64,000 nt of DNA from Diplodia intermedia. Its lineage: Eukaryota > Ascomycota > Dothideomycetes > Botryosphaeriales > Botryosphaeriaceae. Location of the stretch: positions 124,001-188,000 of the forward strand of contig JAKEKT010000063.1 of assembly GCA_021495925.1 (NCBI GenBank). Direction: 5' to 3'. The position numbers and the translations under genes were made by a program. The notes under the pieces are model-generated. The model did not search any database, was not told the origin of the DNA, and worked only from the letters and a program-made list of their open reading frames with translations. Below are positions 11,891-22,988 of the stretch, piece after piece. The stretch's first letter is position 1, and the number at the start of each line of letters is the position of its first letter.

Positions 11891-12645
11891 TTTACACCCT
11901 CAAGTTTCCTTTGTGTGCGTCCATGATTAGTTTTATTTTTCCAGGATGATTAGGGTTTCAGAGCGCCAAGAATCGAAGATAAGAAAGAAAGGAAACCTGT
12001 TCGTGAGAGTGTATATAAAACAAGGCTAGCGCGGTTTCAGGCTGCCCTGTACTTTGTAGGAGAGGCGACCGGACAGGCGAAATGGAAGTTTCAAAATGAT
12101 CACCAAGTTCGGACTGTGTATGCGTGAAGTGTGCGAGAATTTAGTGAGTTCCAAAGCCACCGACCCCCCACACAACCACCACGACGAAGGTCCAGGAAGG
12201 TACCTCCCCTTGTAAGGATAACGCCCAACCGCTTATGCCAAATTACTGAATCGAAAGGAAAAAACCAAGATCTGAGCCGTAGCTCAGTCTGACCCACCAT
12301 CCCATCCATAATCTCTCCGCTTTTGCCACGTTTGTTCGATGAGTAGTCTAGTGATACAGACTCGCAATGTGAACAAAGCAGGAAAAGAACCAAACTAAAA
12401 AGAGGGGGAATAAAAACTAGAAGAAGAAAAAGAAGGAATAGAAGAGGCAGAAGAGGAAACATGAGAAACGAGAATCCCACGATACCTCAGGATAATAACG
12501 TAAAGCTGGACAGCGAGCGAGAACAAATAAGAAAAAGAGCGGCGAACCGAGACGACGCGAAACCCCTTCGGCCTATGCAGTACCTTTCCTGCTCCTTCCT
12601 AAATTCGAGTGAGGCGATTCTGGCTCCTTTTTAGGAGGTCGCCTC
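11891..12645. other. Convergent intergenic region with a purine-rich tract
   Basis: About 750 bp between the ends of NDUFA9 and UBP8. At about 12375-12480 the plus strand is strongly purine-biased (runs of GAA/AAG). Reading it on the other strand gives a spurious Leu/Phe-rich frame that looks like a membrane protein but is only composition. The rest fits 3' UTR sequence. Confidence 0.45.
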
Positions 12646-14694
12646 TCATCCCTCCAGATTGCGCACCACGTACACCAACAGATAGGCCTCGGCCCTCAGC
12701 ACGTCCGCCTCGCTCGCCAGCACAACCTTGCTGTCATCGAACAGGAACCAGTCGCCGCCCTTGCGCGCGTAACTTACGTAGTGGCCCGAGTCAATATTAC
12801 CCTTGTGCACAATGACGCTGGCGAGCTCATACATGCACGTAGGCGACGGGACGGCGCCGTTGCCACCGCCACCGGCAGATTTCGAGTCCTTCGTGCCGTT
12901 TGCCGAATCTTTCGACGAGGGAGAGGAGCTGCGGGCGCGAGTGGTATACGGATAGAGGTCCAAGGAAGTAGGGAAGGAGATTTTGGTTTCAAGCTTGGTG
13001 GACGTTGATTTGGAGGTTTCGAAGCGCTGAGGAGGTATCGTTAGCGGAAAATAGCCCCCTTGACACGAGACATAGTGATAACCCGCAGCCCTCTGAAAGG
13101 TGCGGAACTCGACATGCCGAGTTATAACATACCTTGAGGTGAATCGGTAGCACCGGCGGCAGTTTCTTGATGCTCAATTGCTTCGTGGCACTCTGCTGCG
13201 TACCGCCGCACTTTTCGCAGGAGTACTCCGCTGCGGGCAGCTTCTCCTTTCCCGTGAAGCGATCCAAGCAATCTCTGAGGTCAATTGCCGGGTTTTTCTC
13301 TGAATTGCCATCCAACTTCCGTTTCTTCGCCTGCGAGCGCACATCCAATGACAGGTCCATGACCGGGTCAGTCGCTGTCGTCACATTGTGACATTTGTCA
13401 CACGTGACTGTGCTCTGGAGCTTGCCCGAAAAGGTCTTGTGGATGAGACACGAGCACTCTTCGTCGCCGTCCTTGCCGTTGTTTTCGGTGCCGTCGTTTT
13501 CCACATGGAGATTGTTGAGAATGAACTGCATGTACTCATGAGCGTCCTGCTGCTGGTACCCTGCGAGAGCCTGGAGGTTGGTTAGCAGGGTGGACTTGGG
13601 TACGGAGAATTCAGAAAGTATGCCGCGCCACCTCGCTACGGCAATAGTTTCTTGGAGGAGGCCGTACCTGCGCGCCGGACCAGCTGCCCAGCAGCATGCT
13701 CACAGCACCGTATCCCTCGGTTTTCTCCAGCGAATAGTACTCGGTGAATATCTCATCCAGCGCACAGCTGGTGCAAGACTCCCTATCGCAGTCTTTGGAC
13801 GTATGGCCCTCGCCGAGGTAGAAGGCCTTGATGAACGGGTTGTGGATCAGGCACTGCAGGATCACGCTCATGAAACATGTCTGGCCCATGTTATACAGTC
13901 CTCGCAAACCGATGGCACGACAGGGGGCAAATGTGGAGTTCTGGGCGACGAGGCGGTAATCTTCTGGCGTCATGGTCTCTTCCAACCTTCTCTTTTTGCG
14001 GCCTGCCAATGATTAGCACCAAGCGGACCCTCTCCGTATAAGATGACGCGCCAATTGGCACCTACCTTGCAACAAGCGCACATTCTCCAGCATCGGGTCG
14101 TAGATGAAGTCCTTGCATTGCTGGCAGTACACGCAGCCCTGCTTCGATTCCACAGCTGTCGGCCAATGTTCAGCGTCAGGTCCATCCAAGCCAAGGCAGC
14201 CGGTTCTGCGCAACGGGTAGACATACAGAAAGCATGCTTCTTCGCCTCGAAATGTTCGTCGCGTAGCTCTGCGGTAAAGACGCCAACGCACTGCAGGCAC
14301 ATATACGTCGGCTTGAGCGAGAGGACGGGGCGGCTGTCGTTGTTGAGGCTGGATCGGTGGGTTTGCGGTATTATGCTGTGGCGGTCGTGGATGGTCTGGA
14401 TGATGTTGGTGTACTGCTGCACCAGCACTTTGCGCCGCTCGGCGAACAGCGGCTCAAGGTGTTCTGGACATGGAAGGCGGCAAATGTCAGTTCGCGACGT
14501 GCTCTTCATCCATCGGTCGCGCGCGCGCACGATGCAGGCCTCTGGGCGCTTGCCCGGCACGCCGCGGGTCGAGACTCACCGCAGCCATAGAGTATCTGGG
14601 GCAAGTTGCTCGTGCCTGTGAGCAGCTTGCCCTTGGTGACCTTGTTGTTCGCGGACGGCCCTGCTGACTTGGGGGTCACGGTGATGGTGTCCAT
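12646..14694 (-). CDS. UBP8: Ubiquitin-specific protease UBP8 (SAGA deubiquitinase module)
   Basis: Six exons: 14694-14580, 14463-14227, 14155-14066, 14002-13668, 13570-13133 and 13026-12646, giving 531 residues. An N-terminal ZnF-UBP domain has the expected ligands (GCEHL, YMCLQC, KKHAF, CVYCQQC). The USP catalytic domain has the Cys box at Cys190 (GLYNMGQTCFMSVILQ), the QQQDAHEYMQFILNNL segment, a zinc-ribbon pair in CEKCGG and CDKCHN, and the His box at His487 (GHYVSYARKG) with Asp503 downstream. The GLYNMGQTC form and overall length match UBP8/USP22, the SAGA subunit that removes ubiquitin from histone H2B. It is somewhat longer than yeast Ubp8 because of a Gly/Ser-rich insert before the His box. 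All introns preserve frame. Confidence 0.92.
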
Positions 14695-15743
14695 GGCGGG
14701 GCGGGCAGGTGAGGGTTGGGGATGCCGGGGTGTGCGAGGCTCGTGGTGGGGACGCGCTACATGGCGCTCTTGCGGGCGGCAGTGGGAATGGGCTTGGGGC
14801 GTTTGGTGAGAGCGAGGCTGTTCGGTGTCAGATAGTGGTAGAGTCGCATTAGCGCGGATGTGCGCCGCGGACGGACAGGGACCTGCATGAGTCGCCGCCG
14901 ATCCACAATGGCGGATCTCACGGGCGAACCCGCGTCCACTTTACCCGCACCCCCAAGCCCTGTACACCACGTCACGGCGCGCTTCATCTCAAGGCCACAC
15001 TCTGTCCCGAGCGGGCAATCGCTTTCACGCCAAACCGGCGGACAAACTACCTAGTACATCGTTACAAGGAAATAAATGAGAAAAAAACTCGCCGAGCTAC
15101 ACCAAACCAGGACTGCAACGCGATGCAAGAAGAACCCCCTATCCAGACCGTAGACATTCAAGTGGGACCGGCATGCCTCTTCGACGCCGCCGGCCAGCAA
15201 AGAAAGACATGGGGCGAGGCGGGCCCCCGAAATGAACGCAGTGGAACTGGCAACCCGGCGCCTGGTTCCCCAGAATGAAAAGTGAGGAGGGTGAGATGAG
15301 CGATATTTCACCAACATTGCCCACCCGCCGCTCAACCCGAAAGAGACGAAAGGAGTGTGTACCAGGCAAAACCAGCCAGGGGCTTGTTGCAGCCCATGTC
15401 TTAACCTCCGCAAGCTGCTTTTGCTCCAATGCTCCACCCCCGCCTTACCTCCAGGCCCCTCTTTTGTGGAAGTCGAGAGAAAGAGCCCTAAGAGACCTCT
15501 TGAATGCTTGATTTCAGCCCTGTCCTAGCCACCAGCACCCGAGACTTGCGGAAAAGCAAACCCACAAACCATCAGAAACCCATAACACCGCTTCGTTCGC
15601 ACGGACGAGGAAAGGCATTCGCGTAAGACGTTACGAACACCTGTTGTACCGCAGCGCCATCCGTATGATACCCAACTGCTGGCCATACAAATCCAGCGTT
15701 CTGAACCGCTTGACATGCAAAGAAGAAATAGGATCTTTCGTGC
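14695..15743. other. Region between UBP8 start and CCR4 end
   Basis: About 1.05 kb, lying upstream of UBP8 and downstream of CCR4 (both minus strand). A short minus-strand frame, 14987-14757, ends 63 bp before the UBP8 start codon. Its last 43 codons (from an ATG at 14885) are basic and include RLYHYLTPNSLAL. It may be a uORF or a tiny unknown protein. Nothing else is supported. Confidence 0.4.
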
Positions 15744-18124
15744 CTAACGGCGCTCTCGTTGCGGCCCAAAATCTGCCTCTACAGTCTTTCTTTCCTTTCG
15801 GCTTTTGAACACGAACTCCGCTAGCAGCGCCAAGTGGTCGCTTGGGAAGTGGAAGTTCGGGAATCCAGGCACGCGTTGCATGTACTCCTTGTCAACTTCT
15901 CCCAGGAGACCAGTTGCATTGAGCGCATTCGTCGAGTAGAAGACGTAGTCGATGACCCCGGTGAATCCGGGCGTGTAATTGGTGAAGCTGAGCTCGCCAA
16001 TGTTTGAGTAACTCGACTTGAGGCTGAAAGGGTGAGACATTCCTTGCTTCGTGAAATGTCCGTATTTGTAGCTGCCAAGATCAGAGTGATCGCTGGAGAG
16101 CGCGCCGTGGGCAATTAGCTCATACACTCCAGAGTCGGGCGTCGAGTTGAAATCGCCGCACAACACCAGCGGAATCTGTTGCGCCTCAGAATAAGTCATC
16201 GAGGGCGCTGGTTCCGGCAAGGGTTCCGCAGGTTCTGCGTCATCTTCGTCGCCGTTGGCGTATTTGTAGATGGACTTGTCAGTGCAGGCCGGCCACTTGA
16301 CATACTTCTCCGCGAATTTCTGGATCTGTTCCATGAGAATCGCCGCCTGGATGACCTTGACATCCTTGAAGATAGGGTCCCAGTATACGTGGGCGTTGAC
16401 GACCATGAGACGCGCTCCTGACTGACGGTTCTCAAAGAATGCCGTTACAGCAATATTGTCCTTGGGCATGACACGGTTGAAGATATCGTGCTCGCCCTTC
16501 ATATCAGGTCGATTGATGGCCAGGTTGGCGAAGTCAAGGAGCTGTTTGTCGAGGAGGATGAATCTGGATATGTCAGCCGACCCGAAAAATGACTTTGGGG
16601 TGTACTAAGACTTACTTGCTGTTCTTGTAGAAGATACAGCATCCGTCAACGAACTTGGCCTCCTTTTCAGCCATGGTCCTGGACCTCGACTTCTGCCAGT
16701 AGACGCCCTTGTAGTCGTTGTGAGCCAACGCCGGTCGGAAGTACTCATTGTAGCTCTCAGAATCAATCTCTTGAAGACAGATGATGTCGGGTTGGCGACT
16801 CCGCAATTCCTGCAGGATGAGATCCCTTCTGTGCTCCCAAGATAAGGCCCCGGATGGCGTGTATCCATAGTGCGACTGTGTTGCCATCCGATCGCAGAGA
16901 ATGTTGTAGCTGAGAACTTGGAACTTGTCCTCCGGCGCAGCGGGCGTGTCATCGAGGACAATCCAGTCACGTTCCGTAGGCGGATCCGGTCCTTTGGTAC
17001 AATTAGAATGCAAAACACAAATAGTAAACAAATCGACACTTACCTGGCGCTTGTTCACGCAGGTACTTGACAAGCTCAGTTGTGCCGTGCTCAACGATGA
17101 TACTCTTCAGCTGATCATCAAGGTTGGGGTTGCCCTCGATGCCGAGCATTTCCAATTGATACAGTGAGCCCATCTCGTAGGGCAGGGTCTCAATGTTATT
17201 GTCGAAGAGCAAGAGCTCACGAAGATTGACTAGCATACCGATTTCAGGAGGAAGCGTACGCAGCTCATTTAAGGACAGATCCAACTCCCTCAAGTTCCTA
17301 AGCCTTCCAATAGCGGGAGAGAGGAAAGAGAGCTTGTTGAAGTTCAGATAAAGCTTAGTAAGGAAGGTGTAGTCAAAAAGAGCCGGAGAGAGAACTTTGA
17401 GATTCTGGCCACCGAGATCCAGGGCCTTCCATATCTGCGAGTCATCCTTGTCACTGTTGTCCTTTGCAGCTCGATGACGCTCTTCCTTCTCAGGTTCCTT
17501 CGCCATTCCATTTGCCTGTGCGGCCGTTACTCCCTTGTTTGTTGATGGGTGGTTGCGCGCATGGGAGTGGGACATGGTCATTTCACGCGCATGCTGTGCA
17601 TACTGCAGCTGCAGTGCCCAGTGCTCGTTTGGGGCCTTTGCCAAGGTGCTGTGGACGCTTCCGGGAGTGCCATTCTGCAGATGATTGGCCCCAAAGTGCG
17701 GCGACGCGTTTGCCAGAACTCCATTCGATATGTTATGTTGGTGGTTGCCAAAGTTTGCTCCATGTCCACCGTGCGCACCATGGTCATGATGCTGAGGATG
17801 CTGGTGGTTCTGATGCTGGTGGTTCTGGTGTTGCTGGAACTTCGCCAGATTCATTTGCATCGCAAAGCGTTGGTGAGAGTTGCCGTTCAACATGCCGTGC
17901 TGCCCTTGTTGCGCGTGCGTTTGGTTATACATGCTGAAAGGGTTGTGCGCGGGCGACTGCGACCCAGGCGAGCGTGACGGCGAAGGCGTGTCCGGATTGA
18001 AGCCTATTCTGCCACCACTCGTGACCGGCGATCCTGTGCGGGGAAGGTTCCTAGGGAGGTGTGTTTGTTGGTTGAAGAAGAACTGCCCGGCTCCTTGCTG
18101 GAACCGGTAAGGACCATCGGCCAT
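15744..18124 (-). CDS. CCR4: CCR4 deadenylase, catalytic subunit of CCR4-NOT
   Basis: Three exons, 18124-17044, 16991-16616 and 16563-15744, give 758 residues. The first ~230 residues are low-complexity, rich in Gln, His and Asn, with a repeated QNHQHQNHQ-type stretch. Leucine-rich repeats follow (about 240-350: LDLGGQNLKVLS, LRELDLSLNELRTLP, LRELLLFDNNIETLP); these bind the CAF1/POP2 subunit. The C-terminal half is an endonuclease/exonuclease/phosphatase domain with the Mg-binding Glu near residue 435 (CLQEID), the CGDFNSTPDSGVY motif and the terminal SDHLAL motif. It shortens mRNA poly(A) tails in the cytoplasm. The frame closes exactly across both introns. Confidence 0.95.
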
Positions 18125-19668
18125 TTACAGTGGAGATAACCTCGTGGATGTGCCGGGTAAGCCGTATGCCGCTATGAATGTGGATGCGGGGGCGCAGAGG
18201 GTGTTGGGTGCGGGCGTTAAGTGAGCGGAAGAGGCTGGGGACGGTGGTGTCTTCTTCGCCTGAACATGAGCAACCGCGCAGCCGACACTCATCAAATGAA
18301 TGCTGGGGAAGATCCACCGCAGCGCGGTCCGCGATGGCGCGCCAGTAAGGCCAAGGTGTCGCCCAGGCAAACGAGCAGCGCGGCCGTGTTGTGCAGGCGA
18401 GACCGAGGCTGGAGGCTATGGAGATTTTGCGCGCGGTGGCAGAGGAGCAGGGTCGCCGGGCGTTATACGGTCGCAGTGGCGGGCGGCAGGGAGCTGGAGC
18501 AAGACAGACGCGTGAGTAAGAGCCAGAGCCGGAGCAGTGTTTGGCTGGGAGGCGGGTGGTCTGGGATGACGAGACTGTTTCGCCGGACGGACCTTTGGGA
18601 TAGCAGGCACGGGGACGGGCGTCGGTGCTGGCAACGCGGGGGTCGGGCGGCCAGGCTGGAATCAATGGGGGTGGGACGCAGGCGCAAAGAATGGGCGTGG
18701 GCAGTGAGGTGCGCGATGGGGTGGTCGGCAGCGGGCTTGGAGGTAGGTCTCCAGCTCACAGGCGAGCACAGATCGGGAATGCACGTGACTTTGGCTTGAC
18801 CCGCCTTGCGGCCTGGACATTACCATTGCGGCCTCAGCGTGACTGCGGCGGCGGCGGAACGGACCCGCCTGGTGGGATCATCAGGCCCCTCGCGGCGCTG
18901 CCTCTCGCGCGCAATGCATGCCTGCCATCACCTGTTTGTGCGGCAGCGCTTGCGTGATGCTGCCGGGGCCTGCTGGGCCTTTGACTGGGGCGCTGGGTCT
19001 CTGCTAGCTGCAGTCGCCCCGTCCGGTCCGGTCGCGGCAGCTCCAGCGCGCGGCCAGACGGTCGCAGTCAAGTCAAGCTCAGGCGCCACGGCGGGCCTCT
19101 CGCACGCAGCAGCAGTGATTGGAGCGTGGCCACCTCGGCTTCGCTGAGGCTCATGCCTCCACAAGTTGGCGCGAGGGGTTGCGAAGGTGAAGCTTGAACG
19201 GTCTCACCTGAGGCTGAGCGATTCATAGCTGCGCCCTGGCTGACGGCTTCCCACGCCCCTCTCCCGCCGCCCCTCCGCGCTCAACGCACTCGTCCCGCCC
19301 ATGCCTCGGGCGGCGCTCCTCAGGCAGCTCTCGCATTCCGCCGTTCCGCGGCCAGCGGGCCATTCACCGACGCTCGAGCGCCGCCTTAATAAGTCCGATA
19401 CAGTGGGGAAGGTCGACAGACTGGGATACGGGCCACGGGCCGACGCCTTAGGATGGAATGGTACATGGTAAAGAATCACCCTTTGCACGCATCAGGGGGC
19501 CGTTTCCACTGCGCGGATCATGGCTAAGGCCGAGACTAGTACCGCTACCAAAATGTGCCCTCCTCCCAGCTCCAGCGCCCCAGAACCGCTGCCGCAGACG
19601 ACCTGGAGGGGCTGTTGAGTCGAAATTCCATCGTCGCATCCAGCAACGTGAGCTCATCATTGGCCGCC
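18125..19668. promoter_or_regulatory. Long divergent upstream region of CCR4 and the methyltransferase gene
   Basis: About 1.5 kb of GC-rich sequence between two opposed genes. Many overlapping frames exist because of the base composition, but none shows a known motif. A short plus-strand upstream ORF (19520-19618, starting MAKAETS) precedes the methyltransferase start and overlaps it in neither frame nor position. Confidence 0.45.
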
Positions 19669-20832
19669 ATGGAGGTCGCGCGCGGCTCCACCTCCAGCTC
19701 CCAGTCCACTCACAGCAGCGGCGACAGCCACCAGCCGCTGCTGGCCCCCTTCGTCATCCGCCATGGCCGCCGTTACCTCAAAGACCTGCCCTATCCGCTC
19801 CCTTGCGACCTCCCTGAGCTGCAGCGCCAGAACCTGTCCACGTTGCTTGCCGTCAGCGCCGTCGGCAAGCCGATATGCACCCCGCGCATCAAGAAAATAG
19901 CCCCGAAGAAGGTGCTGGAGATTGCCTGCGGGAGCGCATACTGGACGTCGCTGGCCCATGAGTATCTCTCTGGACTCGGCATGACCGACGTCGAGTTTAC
20001 CGGCATCGACATTGTCCCTATGGCTGCCGACTTGAACAAGCAGGGGATCAAGTGGCGCTTCATCCAGCATGACCTGCGCAGATTCCCCTTGCCTTTCGAA
20101 GACGAAGAGTTCGACATCGTGGTGTGCAAGGATCTCGGGCTTGTGATCCCTACTGGCGTTCCCTCACAGAAGGCGCTGGAAGAGTTCATCCGGATCGTCA
20201 AAAAGGGTGGCGACCTGGAGTGCTGGGACGTCGACTCTGTCATCCGCTCTCTTCTGCCCCATCCTCCTCCACCACTGCGCCACAATCAGGGGGATGAAGA
20301 CCAGTGTGCGAAGACTGCGACGTTCTTGATTTCGCCTTCAACGCCGTTCGCCAGTTGTCAGAACAAGTACCTACAGGACGCGAGCGACTGGATACAGGAT
20401 GCTGTCGAGAAGCGGCAGCTATACACGATGCCGTGCTCGCGTATTCTGCAGTTGCTCTTGCAAGAAACCGAGACTTTGAAGGACGTCGACTACCGCAGAG
20501 TGGCCATTCCCCTAGGGGAGATGCGCTGGGAAAGAGAAATGAGTGGTGAGAAGAGGCCACTGAAGCGCAGGGACAGCGAGCTAGCAGCGAAATTGAAATC
20601 GGGCGAGGACTCTATTTTGACCGAGGAGCAAGCTGCTCTGAGGAGCACAGCGCTCACCGTTGTCATCCAGTTCATTGAAAGCTTGGAACCGTTGTTGAAG
20701 GAAGCCAGTGGAAAGAACCAAGAGGAATGGCAGCGGTGGTGGGGTTGGATGATGGACGATCTTCTTCAGCAGAAAGGCGCCTCGAGCGGAGAGTGCCTAG
20801 AGCTCGGTGCCTGGTGGGCCGAAAAGATCTGA
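19669..20832 (+). CDS. Class I SAM-dependent methyltransferase, fungal, substrate unknown
   Basis: Single exon of 387 residues from an ATG in a strong context (GCCGCCATGG). The Rossmann-type methyltransferase core has motif I (KVLEIACGSAYWTSLA), motif II (FTGIDIVPMAADL), the post-II acidic segment (FPLPFEDEEFDIVVCKD) and a later IRIVKKGGDLECWDVDS strand. The C-terminal half is helical and ends with a Trp-rich stretch (WQRWWGWMMDD). The fold is clear; the substrate is not. The frame continues open upstream to about 19555 with no ATG of its own, so the true N terminus could be longer if an upstream exon exists. It converges on the LYR-motif gene. Confidence 0.75.
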   Translation: MEVARGSTSSSQSTHSSGDSHQPLLAPFVIRHGRRYLKDLPYPLPCDLPELQRQNLSTLLAVSAVGKPICTPRIKKIAPKKVLEIACGSAYWTSLAHEYLSGLGMTDVEFTGIDIVPMAADLNKQGIKWRFIQHDLRRFPLPFEDEEFDIVVCKDLGLVIPTGVPSQKALEEFIRIVKKGGDLECWDVDSVIRSLLPHPPPPLRHNQGDEDQCAKTATFLISPSTPFASCQNKYLQDASDWIQDAVEKRQLYTMPCSRILQLLLQETETLKDVDYRRVAIPLGEMRWEREMSGEKRPLKRRDSELAAKLKSGEDSILTEEQAALRSTALTVVIQFIESLEPLLKEASGKNQEEWQRWWGWMMDDLLQQKGASSGECLELGAWWAEKI

Positions 20833-21284
20833 GAAGCCTTATACCCATTCTACTTTTCCGCTTGCTTGCTTTTCCTCATTCCCTTTGGCAGCTTTGATAG
20901 GACAAGAACCTGAGTTTGCTTAAGCCTTCTCATACCGCTGACGTAGTGTACGGTATCTCTTCAAATAGTATCTGTATGTTTGTCAGGCCATTAAGCTAAT
21001 GGTAAGATACGTGTATAGACATATACTGTCTGCGGGTTGAAGTAAACCTACAAGGTCTCAATTTCTACACGACGGCTGTCAGCTGATTGTCTAGATTCAG
21101 AGGCAGCGCAGTGGGTTGCAAAAGACGAGTCGCCCCTCAGTGTCCCGCCACATTCTTGCTACGTAGGTAGTCGGAGCAAATATCTGGACGTGGATGGAAG
21201 CTTCTTTACAAACACTCCAGACATAGTATTCCGTTACCCACGTAAGTAGAGTGCAATGTCTCTGTGAGACAGGTGCAGGTGGGA
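20833..21284. other. Convergent intergenic region
   Basis: About 450 bp between the methyltransferase and LYR-motif gene ends. AT-rich with 3' UTR character. No gene seen. Confidence 0.45.
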
Positions 21285-21569
21285 TCAATTCTCTTGCAAC
21301 CTGTTGTGGCGGTAGTTCGTACCTTTCTTCACGAATTCGGCCCTCTTGATTCCCCGCTTGATCTTCTCTTCGTCTCTCAACCCCGACTGGCTCGCAAAGG
21401 CCTTGTGGAGGCGTGTCCGGAAGAAGTCGTAACCCAGGGGGTACTCCCTGCCGAGGTACAGCAACTCTACGTCGGATCAGCACTTGATCGCTCATTGTGC
21501 CAGCAGAGTCAATTCACCCTTGTAGATCCGGATGACCTGATGGCGCAATCCCGGGTTGATTGAGGACAT
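21285..21569 (-). CDS. LYR-motif protein, LYRM5-like (mitochondrial assembly/regulatory factor)
   Basis: Two exons, 21569-21518 and 21466-21285, give a 77-residue basic protein. It begins MSSINPGLRHQVIRIYK and continues ELLYLGREYPLGYDFFRTRL, then EEKIKRGIKRAEFVKK. This matches the LYRM5 branch of the LYR (complex1_LYR) family: small matrix proteins that act with the acyl carrier protein to assemble or regulate mitochondrial flavin or Fe-S enzymes. LYRM5 itself regulates electron-transferring flavoprotein. The splice restores the conserved YK-ELLYLGREYP junction. The C terminus is less certain: family members normally continue with a Tyr/Arg-rich helix, whereas here the frame stops after a short GTNYRHN tail. 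A GT directly after the VKK codons may be an unrecognised donor. It shares a 283-bp promoter with the divergent thioesterase. Confidence 0.75.
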
Positions 21570-21852
21570 TGTTGGGCGGCTGCAGATCGATTAGGACAGT
21601 AGCGCAGGCAGCTCGGAGAGAAAGCGAGCGGACGCAGGAGGGTTGGGGGATGAAGTTGCTTTTTCGGAAGAGGGCTGACGTCGTGGATGCCGCGGGGCCG
21701 AGGAAGCGTGGCTGGCGGGTCCTGTCCTGTCCCTTGCGCGACTTCCCCGCGGGACGTGTCCATCAGTCTGAACCAACGTGCAGCGGCCCCTAGTATCACT
21801 GTTCGTGTCGCCTGACCCTCGCATTTCGCCATTGACACTCTCTTCCCCGACC

Positions 21853-22988
21853 ATGAGACACTCTGCCGCCCGCCCGCTGCTCGCGCATCTCAGGCCGCCT
21901 CTTCCGGTATACCGACGGCTTCCTTGTGCATACCACTCTTCCGCATCTGGCGATCCATCTGCACCTCCTGCCGCTTCATTGAGCCCGAAATGGCTCTCGG
22001 ACGTCAAATACCGTATCGGAAAGTGCATTACATTTGGGTTGAAGCCTGAACAGACTAATGCTGCCGGCGACATGCTGAAGGAGCTGGCTCGCGATTGGAG
22101 GGAGCTTGTCGCGGGGAGCGAAGGGTTCTTGACAGAAAGGAGCAGGAGGGGACTCTATCGGCGGGAGGTCGCGTGGGGAGAAATGGTCCGCACCTCTCCC
22201 CCTCACGGCAAGCAATGGCAGAACACAGGCTGATGAGTATTTTTCGGGCGGCGCGCAGGATAGCATGGTGAGTCACAGTAATCCTGAGCTCGATTCTAAA
22301 CAGATAGCGCTGACTGGGGTTCGCAAAGGGTATGCGCCGATACCACTGTACGGGTCTCAGTTTATTGACACGCTGCAGGTCATGTCAATAATGTCGTCTA
22401 CAACCGGTACGCAGAGTCGGCGCGCGTCAACTGGGGGCTCAATTTCGCCAATGTCCACGACCCAGCCCACCGGAAAGAATGGGGGGAAATCATGACCCCG
22501 AAGGCAGACGGACTCATCCTGCGAAGTATCCGAACTGACTACAAGTTTGTGCGTACTTCTGCCTCGGGCGCATGTTTGCGCGTCCTTCTTATCTTCGGCC
22601 GATGGGCATCTGCGTGCTGACTGCACTCGACCTCTCCCAGCCGATGACTTATCCAGATCGTGTAACCGTGTTACACAAGCTGCGCTCTCAGCCTACGGAT
22701 GAAACAGACTCTTTCATTCTGGATGTCGTCATCCTCTCCGAGCGGCACCGCCGGCCAGCCGCACGGTGTGTAGAGGACATTGTCGTGTATGATTACCGGC
22801 GGGGCAGGAAGACCGCTCTTAAGCCATTCATGCTGAGACAATTTCGGGAGACGTTTGCGCTGCAGGAGGCGGCCAAAAAGAAGTACAGCGAGAGGGTGGC
22901 CTTGTTGTTGAAACAGGTTAGGGCGCTGGAAACGTCCAGCTGGGACCGGCCAGATGCAAAAGAGGACTTTGGCAGCGCCAGCGCTTGA
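21853..22988 (+). CDS. Mitochondrial thioesterase-like protein (4HBT/hotdog type), frame defect at one splice junction
   Basis: Recognisable exons are 21853-22185, a 9-nt exon 22259-22267 (Asp-Ser-Met), 22379-22548 and 22641-22988. The N terminus (MRHSAARPLLAHLRPPL) looks like a mitochondrial presequence. The core is a fungal hotdog thioesterase: WGEM-DSM-(G)HVNNVVYNRYAESARVNWGL, then LILRSIRTDYKF and PMTYPDRVTVLHKLRSQ, ending with DIVVYDYRRGRKTAL. The oddity is that the only good donor after the 9-nt exon (ATG|GTGAGT) and the only good acceptor before the HVNN segment (CAG|GTCATG) leave the frame one base short: the four segments sum to 860 nt. The gene is therefore a pseudogene by a one-base change, contains a sequence error, or uses an unusual splice site. 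Conservation of every other segment argues for recent damage or error. Confidence 0.7.

Noticed and set aside
12100..12480. Minus-strand frame rich in Leu and Phe that looks like a membrane protein
   Set aside because: It is the complement of a purine-rich tract in a convergent 3' region, with no start context, homology or splice support.
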